Counted from the stretch's first letter, positions 1 through 9,278 are shown. The stretch: DNA of 64,000 nt from Streptomyces chromofuscus (GCF_015160875.1 NZ_CP063374.1:6327501-6391500); one strand, 5' to 3'. A program made the numbers and translations. Notes: a model not told the origin generated them from the letters alone.

Positions 1-67
1 GCTGCGTCATTCATCCGGCCCGATCGGCGGCCTTTTCGTTCACCCGGCCCATCGCGAAGTGCCGGAT

Positions 68-1000
68 TCACCCGGCCGATTCGGCGGCGTGCGGGCTGAT
101 CACTCCGAAGGCCACCAGGGCGATGATCACCACGCCCAGGGCGATGCGGTAGTGCACGAACGGCATGAAGCTCTTGGTCTCGATGAATTTCATGAACCAG
201 GCGATCACCGCGTATCCCACCCCGAACGCGATGAGCGTGGCCAGGACCGTGGGACCCCAGGTGACGTGGCCCTCGGTGGCGTGCCGCAGTTCGAACAGGC
301 CGGAGGCCAGGACGGCCGGAATGGCGAGCAGGAAGCAGTAGCGGGCGGCGGCCGCGCGGGTGTAGCCCATGAACAGGCCACCGCTGGTGGTGGCGCCGGA
401 GCGGGAGACGCCCGGAATCAGGGCCAGGGCCTGGCACAGGCCGTAGATCAAGCCGTCCTTGACGCTGAGGTCGTGCAGGGTCTTGCCCGGGACCCTGGTG
501 GTGGGAGGCGCGAGTGCGCCGGGTGCGCCGACGGCGGCGGAGGGGCTCGGCACGGCCACCTGGTCGGCGGCCTCCCGTTCGGCGCGGGCGGCGAGGCGGT
601 CGGCTACGCCCAGCACCAGGCCCATGGCGATGAGCATGGTGGCGGTCAGCCGCAGATCACGGAACGGGCCCTCGATCTGGTCCTTGAACGTGACGCCGAG
701 GACGCCGATCGGGATCGAGCCGATGATCAGCATCCAGCCCAGCCGGGCGTCCTGGTCCTCGCGCATCGTGCGGTCCCTCAGGGAGCGGCACCAGGCCGAG
801 ACGATCCGGGCGATGTCGGAACGGAAATAGATCAGCACCGCCGTTTCCGTGCCGATCTGCGTGATCGCCGTGAAGGCCGCGCCGGGATCCCGCCAGCCGG
901 AGAAGGCGGCCACGAGGCGCAGATGCGCGCTGGACGAGATGGGCAGGAACTCGGTCAGTCCCTGGACCAGACCGAGAATGACGGATTCGAACCAGCTCAT
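68..1000 (-). CDS. uppP: undecaprenyl-diphosphatase (UppP/BacA family)
   Basis: This 310-residue integral membrane protein should dephosphorylate undecaprenyl diphosphate to recycle the lipid carrier for cell-wall synthesis; the family is also linked to bacitracin tolerance. Both family signatures are present: EFLPISSSAHL near residue 20 and PGVSRSGAT in the second half, within about eight hydrophobic segments. The protein is somewhat longer than the E. coli enzyme (273 aa) because a Pro/Ala-rich loop (about residues 150-180) is inserted before the second signature. The ATG giving MSWFESVILGL fits the family N-terminus; a longer open frame upstream lacks family similarity. It is divergent from the phosphatase gene to its right. 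Family assignment is secure; Streptomyces often carry paralogues, so which copy this is remains open. Confidence 0.95.
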   Translation of the reverse strand: MSWFESVILGLVQGLTEFLPISSSAHLRLVAAFSGWRDPGAAFTAITQIGTETAVLIYFRSDIARIVSAWCRSLRDRTMREDQDARLGWMLIIGSIPIGVLGVTFKDQIEGPFRDLRLTATMLIAMGLVLGVADRLAARAEREAADQVAVPSPSAAVGAPGALAPPTTRVPGKTLHDLSVKDGLIYGLCQALALIPGVSRSGATTSGGLFMGYTRAAAARYCFLLAIPAVLASGLFELRHATEGHVTWGPTVLATLIAFGVGYAVIAWFMKFIETKSFMPFVHYRIALGVVIIALVAFGVISPHAAESAG

Positions 1001-1285
1001 GGGGCGTATGCCGTTCCGGGGAGTCGATGTCCGAGGAAAAAGGAGACGCAAGCGTATCCAAGGCGTCCGAGGGTGTGCGGGGGCGGCGCCGCGGTGCGGG
1101 GAATGACGGTGGGGATCAACAGGAAGATGGCGCTTGCGTGAATTCACCGTGATTTTGCCGGCGGGTCGGATCAATCCGGGGGGACGGGCGTCGCGCGGCG
1201 GTCCGTACGGACACCTTGGGCAACCCGTGTTCACCCGATGAACGTCACCGATATGTCGGTTTACCACCCGTTTAAGGTGTTATGT
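1001..1285. promoter_or_regulatory. divergent intergenic region with three short palindromes
   Basis: The roughly 240-285 bp between uppP and the phosphatase gene carries GTGAATTCAC (1138-1147), GTCCGTACGGAC (1201-1212) and ACCGA-TATG-TCGGT (1247-1260). All three are perfect inverted repeats and sit where divergent promoters are expected. No convincing -35/-10 pair was found, so operator function is inference only. Confidence 0.3.
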
Positions 1286-2536
1286 GTGGCGCGATGGCTC
1301 CAGTCGATCCGCAGGTCTCCGACGGTCGGTGTCGTCGGCGGCACGAACACGACCGCACCGGGGTCCGGCGTGCCGTCGCGGCTGACGGCGCTGCGGTCGA
1401 CCGTGGCCCGGATCGGGACGACGCTCGACGAGGAGACCACCTGCGTCGAGCTCACCAAGGTGGCCGCCGAGCACACCGCGTGCACCGCGGCGATCATGCG
1501 GCGCGGTGGGGAGGAGGGCGAGGTGCGGTTCGAGGCGGTCAGCGGCGACCCCACCCTGCTGCCGGACCGCGAGTGGGCCGTGGCGACGGCCTGCCGGGAC
1601 AGCCGGTCGGGGTCGGCCCGGCGCGGCACCGCGCTCTGCGTGCCGCTCGCCACCGGTGAGGAACGCTTCGGCGCCCTCGTGTGCGTCCGGCGCGACGGGC
1701 CGTTCACCCCGTCCGAGGTCGAGATGCTGGCGCTGCTCGCCGAGCGGGCCGCCTCGCACATCCGGCACGCCCGGGAGCACGACCGGATGAGCCGGATCGT
1801 CGGCGACCTCCAGCGGGCGCTGCTCGCCGAGCCCGGCCGGCCGCACCCCAACCTGGACGTCGCCATCCGCTACCTGCCTGTGGGCCGGCGGGCCGGCGCC
1901 CTGGTCGGCGGCGACTGGTGCGAGACCGTGCGGCTGCACTTCGGACGGACCCTGCTCGTCGTCGGCGACGTGATGGGGCACGGCCTGGAGGCCGCCGTCG
2001 ACATGACCGCGTACCGCTCCGCCCTGCGCTACATCGCCTCCGCCGACCTTCCGCCGCACCGCGTGCTGCGCCAGCTCGACGACATCGCCTCCAGCGAGTC
2101 CGACCGTCGGCCGGCCACCTGTCTGATCGCCCGTGTCGATCCGGTGCGCGGCCAGATCACGCTGGCCGGCGCCGGCCATCTGCCACCCGCGGTGATCGAC
2201 GGGCGCGGCGACACGTCCCTGCTGCCGCTGCCGGTCGGGCCGCCGCTGGGCACGGGGCTCGGCGGGTACGAGCCCGCGACGTACCGGGTGGACACCGACC
2301 AGACGCTCCTGCTGTTCACCGACGGGCTCGTCGAGCACCGCGGCGAGGACATCGACGAGTCCCTCAACCGGCTGGCCCGGCTCCGCTTCAACGCCTCGGA
2401 GAGCGTGGAGTCCATCATCGACACCGTCCTCGCCGACCTCGACGCGCGCCACGCGGAGGACGACGTGGCCGTCCTGGCGTCCCGGGTGCGGCACCGGCGA
2501 CGGCCGGAGGAACTCGGAGCGGCACTCGGCGTCTGA
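1286..2536 (+). CDS. GAF-domain PP2C/SpoIIE-type serine phosphatase
   Basis: The protein has an N-terminal GAF-like sensory domain (about residues 30-160) and a C-terminal PP2C-like SpoIIE phosphatase domain (about 185-395). The metal-binding PP2C motifs are visible as GGDWCE, GDVMGHGLEAA, the GAGHLPP segment, LLLFTDGLVE and a final EDDVAVL. Such proteins dephosphorylate phosphoserine on anti-anti-sigma factors in partner-switching pathways; the partner is not evident here. The GTG at 1286 was chosen because AAGGTG lies six bases upstream; an ATG at 1238 in the same frame would add 16 residues but has no ribosome-binding site. It lies upstream of a two-component pair but is separated from it by 224 bp. 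Confidence 0.88.
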   Translation: MARWLQSIRRSPTVGVVGGTNTTAPGSGVPSRLTALRSTVARIGTTLDEETTCVELTKVAAEHTACTAAIMRRGGEEGEVRFEAVSGDPTLLPDREWAVATACRDSRSGSARRGTALCVPLATGEERFGALVCVRRDGPFTPSEVEMLALLAERAASHIRHAREHDRMSRIVGDLQRALLAEPGRPHPNLDVAIRYLPVGRRAGALVGGDWCETVRLHFGRTLLVVGDVMGHGLEAAVDMTAYRSALRYIASADLPPHRVLRQLDDIASSESDRRPATCLIARVDPVRGQITLAGAGHLPPAVIDGRGDTSLLPLPVGPPLGTGLGGYEPATYRVDTDQTLLLFTDGLVEHRGEDIDESLNRLARLRFNASESVESIIDTVLADLDARHAEDDVAVLASRVRHRRRPEELGAALGV

Positions 2537-2546
2537 ACGCAGCGGG

Positions 2547-2629
2547 GCGGTGGGGGCGGGGTGCGACGCCGGTCGGCGTCACAACGCTCGCGGCCGGTGG
2601 GGGCGGGGGTCCGACGCCGGTGGCGGCAC
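2547..2629. repeat. two imperfect ~36-bp direct repeats
   Basis: Two copies (2547-2582 and 2593-2629) share the pattern GGTGGGGGCGGGG followed by CGACGCCGGT. They sit just after the phosphatase stop codon in the 224-bp gap before the response regulator. The gap otherwise contains only the hairpin at 2689-2706. Function unknown. Confidence 0.5.
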
Positions 2630-2688
2630 GCAGGTTTTCGCACCCCTGGGCCGACCGTCGGCGGGGTCCCGGCGCCGCCGCCCGGCAG

Positions 2689-2706
2689 CGGTTCCTTACG
2701 GAACCG
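2689..2706. promoter_or_regulatory. perfect inverted repeat upstream of response regulator
   Basis: CGGTTCC-TTAC-GGAACCG is a perfect 7-bp inverted repeat with a 4-base loop, 55 bp before the response-regulator ATG. It could be an operator or an attenuator-like hairpin; nothing distinguishes these from sequence alone. Confidence 0.35.
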
Positions 2707-2760
2707 GGACATCCGTGGCCGGCGGCCCCGTTCCCGCGCGGGTGATGCGAGGCTGACGGC

Positions 2761-3468
<708 letters not shown>

Positions 3469-3471
3469 ACC

Positions 3472-4585
3472 GTGCGGGACACGCTTCTCATCGCCCTGTT
3501 CGCCTTCCTCGGCGCCGCCGCGGCCGGGGTGCTCGGGGCCGGAGTGCTGCGCATGATCCGGCGGCGTTCCCTCACCGCGCACATCACCGTGGTCGCCGCC
3601 GTCGCCGTCGGCGCGATGTTCGCGGGCACCCTCGCGGTCGCGCAGGCGATGTTCCTGTCCGCGCACGACCTGACCGTCGTGACCACCGTGGTCGCGATGG
3701 CCGCCGTCGTCTCCCTGGTGACCGCGCTGCTGCTGGGCCGCTGGGTCGCCGCCCGCAGCCGCGCCCTCACCCTCGCCGCCCGCTCCTTCGGCGATGGGCG
3801 CCGACTTCACCAGCCCCGACGGCCCCGCCACCGCCGAACTGGCCGCGCTCAGCCGGGAACTGGAGGCGACCAGCCGCAAGCTCGCCGCGTCACGGGACCG
3901 CGAGCGCGCCCTGGAGAGCTCACGGCGCGAACTGGTCGCCTGGATCTCGCACGACCTGCGCACCCCGCTCGCCGGGCTGCGCGCCATGTCGGAGGCGCTG
4001 GAGGACGGGGTCGCCGCCGACCCCGAGCGCTATCTGCGGCAGATCCGCGCCGAGTCCGAACGCCTCGACGGCATGGTCGGCGACCTGTTCGAGCTCTCCC
4101 GCATCCACGCGGGCACGCTGGCGCTGAGCCCGAGCCGGATGTCGGTGTACGACCTCGTCGGCGACGCCCTCGCGGGCGTGGACCCGCTGGCCCGGGAGCA
4201 CGGCGTGCGGCTCGTCGGCGACCGGGTCGAACCGGTGCCGGTCGAGGTGGACGGCAAGGAGATGAGCCGGGTGCTGGGGAACCTGCTCGTCAACGCGATC
4301 CGGCGGACACCCGCCGACGGCACGGTGGCGGTGGCCGCCGAGCGCTCGCCCGAGGGCGTGGTGCTGTCCGTGACGGACGGGTGCGGCGGAATTCCGGAGG
4401 AGGACCTGCCGCGCGTCTTCGACACCGGCTGGCGCGGCACCGACGCCCGGACGCCACCGGCCGGGGCCGGGCTGGGACTCGCCATCGTGCGGGGCATCGT
4501 GGAGGCCCACCGGGGACGGGCCGCCGTGCGCAACGTCTCCGGCGGCTGCCGCTTCGAGGTGACCCTCCCGACAGCGGACGCGTGA
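3472..4585 (+). pseudogene. sensor histidine kinase, apparent 1-bp frameshift
   Basis: The first frame (GTG at 3472) encodes two or three membrane segments and ends its kinase-like sequence at AARSFGDG. The rest of the kinase continues in the next frame from about 3797: a HAMP/coiled-coil linker, the H-box WISHDLRTPLAGL, an N-box GNLLVNAI, the G1 loop DGCGGIP and the G2 loop GAGLGLAIV, ending at 4585. One extra G in the GGG at 3796-3798 accounts for the shift; removing it gives a normal ~370-residue kinase. An ATG at 3794 could start a soluble kinase fragment of 263 residues. The gene follows its response regulator by 3 bp. Sequencing error and a real inactivating mutation are equally possible. 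Confidence 0.85.
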
Positions 4586-4739
4586 TCCACCGCCGCCCTT
4601 ACCGCGCCTCGCGGCCGACCCGCCGCGCAGGGCGTGCGCGGTGGCGCAGCCGGGTCGCGCACGCGGCACCCCGCTGAAGCCGAACCCGAGCCGCCGCACG
4701 GCGCGTTGTGCCGGCGGCGGGTCCGTCCCGGACACCGCG

Positions 4740-5375
4740 TGCTGCGCCGCAGATGCCGCACGGCGCGCGGGGGCGTGATCGCGCCTCATACGTGGCGTAC
4801 CGCTGCCCCGACTGCGCCGCTGATGCGGCACGGCGGGCGGGGGCGTGACCGCGCCTCATACGTGGTGCACCGCTGACCCCGACTGCGCCGCTGATGCGGC
4901 ACGGCGGGCGGGGGCGTGACCGCGCCTCATACGTGGTGCACCGCTGACCCCGACTGCGCCGGAGATGCCGTACGGCGGGCGGGGGCGTGATCGCGCCTCA
5001 TACGTGGCGTACCGCTGCCCCGACTGCGCCGCTGATGCGGCACGGCGGGCGGGGGCGTGATCGCGCCTCATACGTGGTGCACCGCTGCCCCGACTGCGCC
5101 GCTGATGCCGTACGGCGGGCGGGGGCGTGATCGCGCCTCATACGTGGCGTACCGCTGCCCCGACTGCGCCGCTGATGCCGTACGGCGGGCGGGGGCGTGA
5201 TCGCGCCTCATACGTGGCGTACCGCTGCCCCGACTGCGCCGCTGATGCGGCACGGCGGGCGGGGGCGTGATCGCGCCTCATACGTGGCGTACCGCTGCCC
5301 CGACTGCGCCGCTGATGCGGCACGGCGCGCGGGGGCGTGACCGCGCCTCACACGTGGCGCACCGCTGACCCCGAT
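4740..5375. repeat. nine-copy tandem array of ~70-bp units
   Basis: The invariant core GCGCCTCA starts at 4781, 4851, 4922, 4993, 5063, 5133, 5203, 5273 and 5343, giving periods of 70 or 71 bp. Each unit also contains GGGCGGGGGCGTGA and CCCCGACTGCGCCG. Within units the sequences GCCGC-TGAT-GCGGC and TACG-TGG-CGTA form small hairpins, and copies vary at clustered positions, for example TGGCGTACC versus TGGTGCACC. The array fills the space between the kinase stop and the kinase relic and has no plausible ORF. The 150 bp before it (4586-4739) holds only degenerate matches. It is a noncoding tandem repeat whose copy number probably varies between strains. Confidence 0.9.
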
Positions 5376-5437
5376 CCATCGCACGCGCACGGCCCGTGGT
5401 GCCTCCACCGGGGCTCGGACGCCGCCTGCCGCCGGAT

Positions 5438-5530
5438 CGGCGCGTTCGCCGGCAGGCGGACCGTGAACACCGTGGCGCCCGGTTCGCTGGTCAGCCCCAC
5501 GGTGCCGCCGTGGGCCGCACCGGGCACCCG
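5438..5530 (-). pseudogene. relic of a histidine-kinase C-terminus
   Basis: Translated on the minus strand this stretch reads RVPGAAHGGTVGLTSEPG and then ATVFTVRLPANAP, which is the usual final segment of a histidine-kinase ATPase domain (after the G2 box). The sequence before it is no longer recognisable as kinase, there is no start codon in a suitable position and the frame runs on into the tandem repeat. I read it as the remnant of a deleted kinase gene, possibly of a second two-component system that once lay between the repeat array and the ABC transporter. Confidence 0.65.
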
Positions 5531-5631
5531 GCCGAGGCGCAGCCTGCCGTACGTCCCGCGCAGCCGGCGGATCACGTACCCGCCTGCCGGATCACCAGTT
5601 CCGCGCGCCCTCGCGGGGGCGTTGCCCGCCA

Positions 5632-5659
5632 CTCGGCCGCAGCACAAGCGGTCTAGACT
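5632..5659 (+). promoter_or_regulatory. candidate vegetative promoter for the osmoprotectant ABC operon
   Basis: TTGCCC (5632-5637) and TAGACT (5654-5659) are separated by 16 bp, about 70 bp before the TTG start of the ATPase gene. The match is fair to a housekeeping-sigma promoter and the position is right; not proven. Confidence 0.45.
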
Positions 5660-5728
5660 CTCCCCCCAACGGCCCGCCACCAGGTCGGCGCGGGCGGCGA
5701 CTGCCACACCCGAAGGGCGTTCGGCGTT

Positions 5729-6874
5729 TTGATACGGATAGATTCAGTCACCAAGCGGTATCCCGACGGCACGGTGGCGGTCGACCGGCTGTCACTGGAG
5801 ATACCCGACCGCTCGATCACCGTCCTCGTCGGACCCTCGGGGTGCGGCAAGACCACCACCCTGCGGATGATCAACCGGATGGTCGAGCCCAGCGAGGGCA
5901 GCATCCTGCTCGACGGCGTGGACATCATGCAGCAGCCGGTGAACACACTGCGCCGGTCCATGGGTTACGTCATCCAGAACGCCGGCCTGTTCCAGCACCG
6001 CACGATTGTCGACAACATCGCCACCGTGCCCCGCATGCTCGGCTGGGGCAAGGACAAGGCACGCTCTCGCGCCCGGGAACTGATGGAGCGCGTCGGCCTC
6101 GACGCCTCCCTCGCCAAGCGCTACCCCTACCAGCTCTCCGGCGGACAGCAGCAACGCGTCGGCGTGGCCCGGGCGCTCGCCGCCGACCCGCCGGTGCTGC
6201 TGATGGACGAGCCGTTCTCCGCCGTCGACCCCGTCGTCCGCAAGGGCCTTCAGGACGAACTGCTACGCATCCAGGACGAGTTGGGCAAGACCATCGTCTT
6301 CGTCACGCACGACATCGACGAGGCCGTCAAGCTCGGCACCATGGTCGCCGTGATGCGCACGGGCGGCCGGCTCGCCCAGTTCGCCCCGCCCGCCGAGCTG
6401 CTCTCCAGCCCCGCGGACGAGTTCGTCGAGGACTTCCTCGGCGCCGACCGGGGCATCCGCCGGCTGTCCTTCTTCCCGTCCGCCGGGCTGACGCTGCTCA
6501 CCGCGCCGATCGTCGCCGTCGACGCCTCCGCCGAACAGATCGCCACCCGCGGCGCGGACGTCCCCTATCTCCTCGTGACGGACCTGGACGGCAGGCCGCT
6601 CGGCTGGAGCCCGCCCGGCGACCTCACCGCCGGCCGGATCGAGCGGGAGCGACTGCTGCCGTACGGCCGCCCGTTCGTCGCCGAGCGCGACTCGCTGCGG
6701 GCCGCGCTCGACGGTGCCGTGCTGTCGCCCACCGGCTGGGCCGTCGCCGTGGACGGCGAGGGCCGGGCGGCCGGGGTCGTCTCGCAGCAGACCATCGGCG
6801 AGGCGATCCGCGGCGCGCACGCCGCGGCACCCGCCGCGCAGTCCGAGGACACCCCCGCGAAGGCCGTCCGGTGA
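5729..6874 (+). CDS. osmoprotectant (betaine/choline-type) ABC transporter ATPase
   Basis: This 381-residue ATPase energises uptake of a quaternary-amine osmoprotectant. Walker A is GPSGCGKTTT (about residues 35-44), the ABC signature LSGGQQQR (about 138) and Walker B VLLMDEPFSAVDP (about 155-167), followed by the switch His in VFVTHDIDEA. The long C-terminal extension (about 240-365) resembles the CBS-type regulatory region of OpuCA/ProV proteins, which senses ionic strength in characterised homologues. Translation starts at TTG with GAAGG about a dozen bases upstream. The stop overlaps the next start by 4 bp (GTGA), indicating coupling to the permease. Confidence 0.92.
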   Translation: MIRIDSVTKRYPDGTVAVDRLSLEIPDRSITVLVGPSGCGKTTTLRMINRMVEPSEGSILLDGVDIMQQPVNTLRRSMGYVIQNAGLFQHRTIVDNIATVPRMLGWGKDKARSRARELMERVGLDASLAKRYPYQLSGGQQQRVGVARALAADPPVLLMDEPFSAVDPVVRKGLQDELLRIQDELGKTIVFVTHDIDEAVKLGTMVAVMRTGGRLAQFAPPAELLSSPADEFVEDFLGADRGIRRLSFFPSAGLTLLTAPIVAVDASAEQIATRGADVPYLLVTDLDGRPLGWSPPGDLTAGRIERERLLPYGRPFVAERDSLRAALDGAVLSPTGWAVAVDGEGRAAGVVSQQTIGEAIRGAHAAAPAAQSEDTPAKAVR

Positions 6875-7551
6875 ACGGCCTCTTCGACCTGCCCAGCGAC
6901 CTGCAGAACACCTACTGGGGCCTGGTCGGGCTGCATCTGCGGGAGGCCCTGCTGCCCGTGCTCGCCGGGCTGCTGCTGTCCCTGCCGCTCGCCCAGTTGT
7001 GCGTCCGGCTGCGCTGGCTCTACCCGCCCGTGCTGTGGGTGACGACCGTGCTCTACGCCGTCCCCTCGCTCGCCTTCTTCGTCGTCCTCATCGACTACAC
7101 CGGCCTGAGCGAACTGACCGTCATGATCCCGCTCGCCGTCTACAGCCTGGTGGTGCTGATCCCGGCGATCGTCGACGGCGTGCGCTCGGTCCCGCAGGAG
7201 ACCCTGGCCGCCGCCACCGCCATGGGCTTCGGCCCCGTACGGCGCTACCTCCAGGTGCAGTTGCCGATCGCGGCGCCCGCCATCATCGCCGGGCTGCGGG
7301 TGGCGTGCGCGTCCAGCATCTCACTGGTCAGCGTCGGCATGCTGATCGGCAACGCGGGCGCCCTCGGCAACATGCTCAACAGCGGCCTGATCTACAACCA
7401 GCCCCGGCTGATCTGGCTCTCCGTGCTCGGTACGGCCGTCCTCGCGCTGCTCGTGGACGCCGTACTGATCGGCCTGCGGATCTGGGTCACCCCGTGGATG
7501 CCGCGCGGTTCCCGGGCGACCTCGCTCGCGGTGAAGGCGGGTGCCCGGTGA
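6871..7551 (+). CDS. osmoprotectant ABC transporter permease 1
   Basis: A 226-residue inner-membrane protein with about five or six hydrophobic segments and the binding-protein-dependent permease loop, visible around PQETLAAATAMGFGPVRRYL and the following QLPIAAPAIIAGL. It is of the OpuCB/ProW class. It overlaps the ATPase stop by 4 bp and the second permease start by 4 bp, so the three membrane-complex subunits are translationally coupled. The substrate-binding partner is most likely the lipoprotein at 12841, separated by the conservon. Confidence 0.92.
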   Translation: MNGLFDLPSDLQNTYWGLVGLHLREALLPVLAGLLLSLPLAQLCVRLRWLYPPVLWVTTVLYAVPSLAFFVVLIDYTGLSELTVMIPLAVYSLVVLIPAIVDGVRSVPQETLAAATAMGFGPVRRYLQVQLPIAAPAIIAGLRVACASSISLVSVGMLIGNAGALGNMLNSGLIYNQPRLIWLSVLGTAVLALLVDAVLIGLRIWVTPWMPRGSRATSLAVKAGAR

Positions 7552-8216
7552 ACATCCTCAACCACATCGACGCCTTCTTCGGCGACAGCGCCCACTGGCA
7601 GGGCTACGACGGCATCCCCACCCGCCTCCTGGAACACCTCCAGTACACGCTGATGGCGCTCGCCATGGCCGCCGCCGTGGGACTGCCCGTCGGCCTGATC
7701 ACCGGCCACACCGGACGCGGCGGCAACGCCCTCGCCCTGGTCGCCACCGCCGCCCGCGCCCTGCCCAGCTTCGGGCTGATGGTGCTGATGTTCATCCTGA
7801 TCGGCCTCGGCATGGCACCGGTGATGATCCCCCTGGTGGTGCTCGCCGTGCCGCCCATCCTGGTCACCACCTACGAGGCGATGCGGTCGGTGGACCCGGC
7901 GCCGGTGGACGCCGCGCGCGGCATGGGCATGGCCGAGGCGGAGGTGCTGCTGCGGGTGGAGGTGCCGATGGCGCTGCCGCTGATCCTGAGCGGACTGCGC
8001 ACGGCGGCCATCCAGATCGTCTCCACCGCCACCATCGCCGCCTACGTCAGCTTCGGCGGCCTCGGCCGGTACATCATCGACGGTCTCTACCAGAAGGACT
8101 ACGAGAAGACGGTCGGCGGCGCCGCTCTGGTCGCCGTGCTGGCGCTGGCCACCCTCGGGCTCTTCTGGGCGCTCGGCAGGCTCACGGTGTCACCCGGGGT
8201 GCGCCGCCGCGGCTGA
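7548..8216 (+). CDS. osmoprotectant ABC transporter permease 2
   Basis: A 222-residue multi-spanning permease related to its upstream neighbour, with the conserved cytoplasmic loop DAARGMGMAEAEVLLRVEVP followed by MALPLILSGLRTA. GTG start overlaps the preceding TGA. Two distinct permeases together with an ATPase carrying a C-terminal regulatory domain are typical of OpuC-type importers. The operon ends here; a convergent conservon gene stops 17 bp away. Confidence 0.92.
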   Translation: MNILNHIDAFFGDSAHWQGYDGIPTRLLEHLQYTLMALAMAAAVGLPVGLITGHTGRGGNALALVATAARALPSFGLMVLMFILIGLGMAPVMIPLVVLAVPPILVTTYEAMRSVDPAPVDAARGMGMAEAEVLLRVEVPMALPLILSGLRTAAIQIVSTATIAAYVSFGGLGRYIIDGLYQKDYEKTVGGAALVAVLALATLGLFWALGRLTVSPGVRRRG

Positions 8217-8237
8217 GCACCCCGGGACCGGGTCAGC
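8207..8237. terminator. possible bidirectional hairpin between convergent operons
   Basis: GGCTGA...TCAGCC with ACCC/GGGT pairing surrounds the junction of the permease and conservon stop codons. It is short and bulged, so only a candidate terminator. Confidence 0.3.
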
Positions 8238-8832
8238 CCTCGGTGCGGGCCAGCGCCAGCTCCAGCACCACGAGCAGCGCGTCCCGCACCGAGCCGCGCT
8301 CCCGGGCGTCGAACACGACCACGGGGACGTGCTCGGCGACGTCGAGCGCCCAGCGGACCTCCTCCAGCGCGTGCTCGACCTTCCCGTCGAAGGCGTTGAC
8401 CGCCACCGCGAACGGGATCTGCCGGTGCTCGAAGTAGTCCACGGCCGCATAGCAGTCGTCCAGCCGCCGGGTGTCGACGATGACCAGCGCCCCGACCGCG
8501 CCCTCGACGATGTCGTCCCACATGAAGCCGAACCGGTCCTGCCCCGGCGTACCGAACAGGTACAGCTTCAGCGTCGGGTCGATGGTGATGCAGCCGAAGT
8601 CCATCGCGACGGTGGTCGTCGTCTTGCGCGGGGTGTGCGACAGGTCGTCCACCCCGGCCGCGACCTCGGTGATGGCGGCCTCGGTGGTCAGCGGCTCGAT
8701 CTCGGAGATGGAGCCGACGGTGGTGGTCTTGCCCACGCCGAAGCCGCCCGCGATCACCAGCTTCACCGGCAGCGGCGGCCGTACGGCACTCTGCGCGGCC
8801 ACGCCGACGGCGAGCGGTTCAGTCGGTGTCAC
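8233..8832 (-). CDS. cvnD: conservon GTP-binding protein CvnD
   Basis: A 199-residue Ras-like small GTPase, fourth component of a conservon. The P-loop is GGFGVGKTTTVGS (about residues 28-40), the switch-2 region LYLFGTPGQDRF and the base-specificity region follows as AVNAFDGK. In studied conservons CvnD works with the CvnA sensor, the roadblock CvnB and the DUF742 protein CvnC in a membrane-associated heterocomplex likened to eukaryotic GPCR signalling, affecting development or antibiotics. The GTG at 8832 overlaps the end of cvnC by 14 bp, the usual arrangement. Confidence 0.93.
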   Translation of the reverse strand: MTPTEPLAVGVAAQSAVRPPLPVKLVIAGGFGVGKTTTVGSISEIEPLTTEAAITEVAAGVDDLSHTPRKTTTTVAMDFGCITIDPTLKLYLFGTPGQDRFGFMWDDIVEGAVGALVIVDTRRLDDCYAAVDYFEHRQIPFAVAVNAFDGKVEHALEEVRWALDVAEHVPVVVFDARERGSVRDALLVVLELALARTEG

Positions 8833-9244
8833 GGAGTACCCCCCGGGAGTCGGGGATGGCGCGCAGGCCATCGATAACCCTTCGCAGGACGGACGCGTCA
8901 TGGGTGACGGCGGCGTTCGGCACGTACACCGCCAGGTGCCCGGCGGTGCGCAGGTCCTCGGCGAGGACCCGGACGACGTTGAGGTGCAGCCGCAGCAACG
9001 CGGCGATCTCCGCGATGGACTGGGGCTGCTTGCAGGCGGCGACGATGTCGTGCCGCTCGAAGGAGAGCCGGTCGAGCGCGTCGAGGCCTTCGGCGGTAGC
9101 CACCACCTGGGTCTCGACGGGCATCGCCCGGGCGGACGCGGCTTCGCCCGCGCCCGCCACCCGGCCCGCGGTGACGAGGAACGGCCGTACGGCGGGGACG
9201 GGGCCGGCCGGGTCCGGGCCCGGAGGCGTCGGGTCGTCCGCCAT
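8819..9244 (-). CDS. cvnC: conservon DUF742 protein CvnC
   Basis: A 141-residue DUF742 protein. The family core is recognisable from VRPFLVTAGR near the N-terminus through a winged-helix-like region (HDIVAACKQPQSIAEIAALL, then RLHLNVVRVLAEDL) to the diagnostic C-terminus LRAIPDSRGVLRD. It is the third conservon component and probably a docking partner for CvnB/CvnD. ATG at 9244; the 3' end overlaps cvnD by 14 bp. Confidence 0.94.
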   Translation of the reverse strand: MADDPTPPGPDPAGPVPAVRPFLVTAGRVAGAGEAASARAMPVETQVVATAEGLDALDRLSFERHDIVAACKQPQSIAEIAALLRLHLNVVRVLAEDLRTAGHLAVYVPNAAVTHDASVLRRVIDGLRAIPDSRGVLRDTD

Positions 9245-9278
9245 GGGGTGTCTTCCTCCTCGACCGGGCGGTGACCGG

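Noticed and set aside
1..67. Possible gene at the left edge
   Set aside because: Only intergenic repeats of CACCCGGCC after uppP; no coding evidence.
1238..1285. ATG at 1238 as the phosphatase start
   Set aside because: No ribosome-binding site and it lies inside a palindrome; GTG 1286 has AAGGTG upstream. It remains possible.
4740..5375. CRISPR-like array
   Set aside because: The units are contiguous near-identical 70-bp repeats without unique spacers, and no cas gene is nearby.
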